The notes under the pieces: model-generated
Database searches by the model: none
Seen by the model: only the letters and a program-made list of their open reading frames with translations
Told to the model about the DNA's origin: nothing
In this document: piece after piece, positions 50,506-64,000 of the stretch
Position numbering within the stretch: the stretch's first letter is position 1
Layout of the letters: each line of letters opens with the position of its first letter
Translations under genes and position numbers: made by a program
NCBI GenBank assembly: GCA_013076295.1
Contig: RQOL01000855.1
Span: forward strand, 1,054,001 to 1,118,000
Length of the DNA stretch: 64,000 nt
Direction of reading: 5' to 3'
Source: Sanderia malayensis
Lineage: Eukaryota > Cnidaria > Scyphozoa > Semaeostomeae > Pelagiidae

Positions 50506-50690
50506 CTATAACTAACAAAATTTGTAATGATAAGAAATGAGTAAAGTGCTGCGACAGGCCTGTTGATCGTGGGGGAATTTCATATACGATAACAGAAGGT
50601 TTTGACAGACAACACGTTGCTTCAGACAGCACTCGCGACACTTGTCCGCAGTTTCATGTCAACAACACAGCAGATAATTCTTCATTCGTG

Positions 50691-62124
<11,434 letters not shown>

Positions 62125-63874
62125 CACAATCTACGATGGCCACTCAATAGCCGCCTGTTCGTTATTAAGCGCCCCCTCTAATGCAGTGTTTGCTATCAAT
62201 GGAATTACTGTTAACGCCTCTCTTTGCAATAGACGCCCATTGTGAAATAAGCGCTTACTCCACAAGTGAATCCAATGCTATCCAAGATATCATTCGAATG
62301 CTTTCATTTATGCGCCGAGAGGCGTTCGTTGAGGCGTTTATTTATAGAGGTCTCGTAAATATGTAAATTCGTAGTGTATTTGTCTGTATATAAAACGGTG
62401 ATTTTTAGATATTTGCATTTCTGCTTTGACGAGCACGTTGCATGTAAGTAAACTTTCCTGATCATCCACTGCGTTATTGCCACATCTTATGTGGAAAATA
62501 TTCAAGTACATATATATATGAATATATATGTGTATATATAAAGCTGAAGTTCGTCTTAAATTTCTTTATTAACGCTTAATCATTTTTTGTCATGGTGGGT
62601 TGGACAGCACCCTGTATACAATTGATGATATGAATGGTAAGAATGATAATTAATCGGGAAATGGATACGATTTTCTCTCTTCAAGTTACCGTCTTAACAT
62701 GGCTGTGATGTTCATAATCGCTTCCTTGCAACTTGGTCTTTGTCGCAAGTTTTTTCAGAAGTACACTATAAAAGTGGGCGGAAAAGTCAACTGCGTCGGG
62801 TCACACCGCTCGCCGACACACCTGTGCACACACCCCTTTTGCGGTGTGTCATGGAAACTCATTTTTTAAATGTCGAAAAGAACATATTTATAATGTTTGT
62901 TCAGTTTCCTTCAGCAAAAGAATGCTTTAAAGCACATTGACACGGTAAGATGTAAACATAGTTATTGAATATTACATTCAAGTTAATACCCGACTATGTA
63001 AATGCAGGTATAGTTTTGAAGGGGTGTGTACTTTATTCTACCAACATATTGGAATTAGGCCACAAGAGGCAAGGCCCTTGGTTGTATAAAAACTTGGGGC
63101 GTATTGCCTTCCAAAAATTGAGTTATCTTAACATAGACGTTTATTTTAATATGTTCATTTTATCAGAAAGTTTATTGTTGTTGTGGAAAGTTTAGTTTAG
63201 TGGTTTTAATTCCTCGAGAAAAACTCACAAAAAATATTTCAATTATTACCCCTGAAATATCATGCAAAAATTATTTCTTAAAGTGAAAAATAAACCTGAT
63301 ACAGGTATTAGACAATTTGTGGATTGGCATCTAAAATAAAATGCCCGTAAGTAACTAATTTCTAAAATTTTATGAATTATCTTGGTAGTTGATACAAAAT
63401 GATAACAAGTTTACTGCAATCAATTTCTGTTCACCCAAAAATCGATGACCAGTTTTCAAAACATTATCTACTGTCTATTTGTTAAATATACTTATTTCAA
63501 AGTTTTCCAATTTTTTTTCCAAATTGACTGAATCAGTGGCGAAATCGCGACTGGGATCTCATTACAGTCTTGTGACGTCATCATTCGTAACTCAGCACTG
63601 GAGTTGTGAAGCTTGGACCAGCACGCAGTCGCAGAGGGCATTTTCCACACCCGTTAGTACGGCTGTGGTTGTTCACAGCAGAACACTGTGCTTCAGATTG
63701 CTCCACGACAACATGGCCAAGTGTTTGCATCCGCCATATTTGATTTGAATTCTCAATAATCACGTGCTGATGGATAATGGCTGATCTTATCACTAGATAG
63801 TAGTATCTGCCTGTTGATGTTACTAATAAAAAAATGCAGTGTCTTGTTTGTGCGCACGCGTAGTTCGCAATCCT
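62125..63874. other. RBPJ 3' flank
   Basis: AT-rich DNA without a supported gene. It contains GGCGTTTA-type dispersed-repeat words at 62140-62360 and an AT microsatellite at about 62511-62540. AATAAA hexamers on the plus strand at about 63287, 63335 and 63825 are possible RBPJ polyadenylation signals, none of them clearly preferred. Confidence 0.5.
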
Positions 63875-64000
63875 TCACACGTTACTTTCCTTCTTGAGCA
63901 GTTCGTCCAGTTCCTTTTCATCGAGAACGAGGGGAAAGTGGGAGGATGAACAGAAGAGCATTTTCTCATCTCTCTGTTCCTTTCGTTGCTTTGCAATGGC
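63875..64000 (-). CDS. Possible C-terminal exon of an unidentified gene (cut by window edge)
   Basis: On the minus strand, 41 codons are open from the window edge to TGA at 63875-63877. The peptide is charged and begins AIAKQRKEQRDEKMLF, then has HFPLVLDEKELDELLKKES near its end. The composition (helical, lysine and glutamate rich, higher GC than the flanks) looks like a real protein end, but I do not recognise the family. The acceptor, if any, is outside the window. Confidence 0.35.
   Translation of the reverse strand, partial: AIAKQRKEQRDEKMLFCSSSHFPLVLDEKELDELLKKESNV

Larger units (their letters stand above)
47983..50690. other. Intergenic DNA between FKBP14-like gene and RBPJ
   Basis: The region is AT-rich and has no supported gene. 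It contains a C-run at 48327-48337, a short repeat-like piece at 48290-48500 and an AT microsatellite at 50455-50505. The RBPJ promoter and possible non-coding first exon should lie here. Open frames such as 49160-49477 have no similarity that I recognise. Confidence 0.6.

Overview
The window is intron-rich metazoan DNA, AT-rich outside exons, with GT-AG introns and animal-specific signalling genes. By inference it is a non-bilaterian or early-branching animal, most likely a cnidarian. No single marker in the window fixes the taxon.

Layout. (1) Positions 1-31168 hold a head-to-tail triplication of a segment of about 10.93 kb: copy 1 partial at 1-9314, copy 2 at 9315-20246, copy 3 at 20247-31168. 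Each unit carries, on the minus strand, the last coding exon (plus a stub of the preceding exon) of a Shab/Kv2-like voltage-gated potassium channel, followed by the first four coding exons (PDZ domain, long linker, start of Sec7) of an EFA6/PSD-type Arf6 exchange factor. Only copy 3 is joined to the channel's 5' exons (31053-31866). Only the copy beyond the left edge could be joined to the rest of EFA6. (2) 32570-42943, minus: a complete 20-exon DNMBP/Tuba homologue (4 SH3, DH, BAR, 2 SH3), assembled here as a 1660-residue reading frame with every exon phase consistent. (3) 42944-46498: repeat-rich intergenic DNA. (4) 46499-47982, plus: a two-exon ER-type FKBP (FKBP14-like). (5) 50691-62124, plus: a 15-exon RBPJ/Su(H) gene of 607 residues, the DNA-binding effector of Notch. 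Its introns carry a family of short inverted-repeat elements and several hairpins. (6) The right edge may hold the C-terminal exon of an unidentified minus-strand gene.

The genes are separate eukaryotic transcription units, not an operon. DNMBP, the potassium channel and EFA6 lie in tandem on the minus strand. FKBP14 and RBPJ lie in tandem on the plus strand, divergent from DNMBP. DNMBP (Cdc42 GEF) and EFA6 (Arf6 GEF) both act at the cell cortex. The link is suggestive only.

The most unusual feature is the triplication. The differences between copies are nearly all single-base insertions or deletions, many in short runs, which points to long-read consensus errors. The triplication may therefore be a very recent real duplication or an assembly artefact. 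Other points are three 5' splice sites repeated every 20 bases after channel exon 2, a predicted GC-AG intron in DNMBP, a roughly 303-base compound tandem repeat with telomere-like runs upstream of FKBP14, and inverted-repeat elements in RBPJ introns. I saw no convincing previously undescribed multi-gene system.
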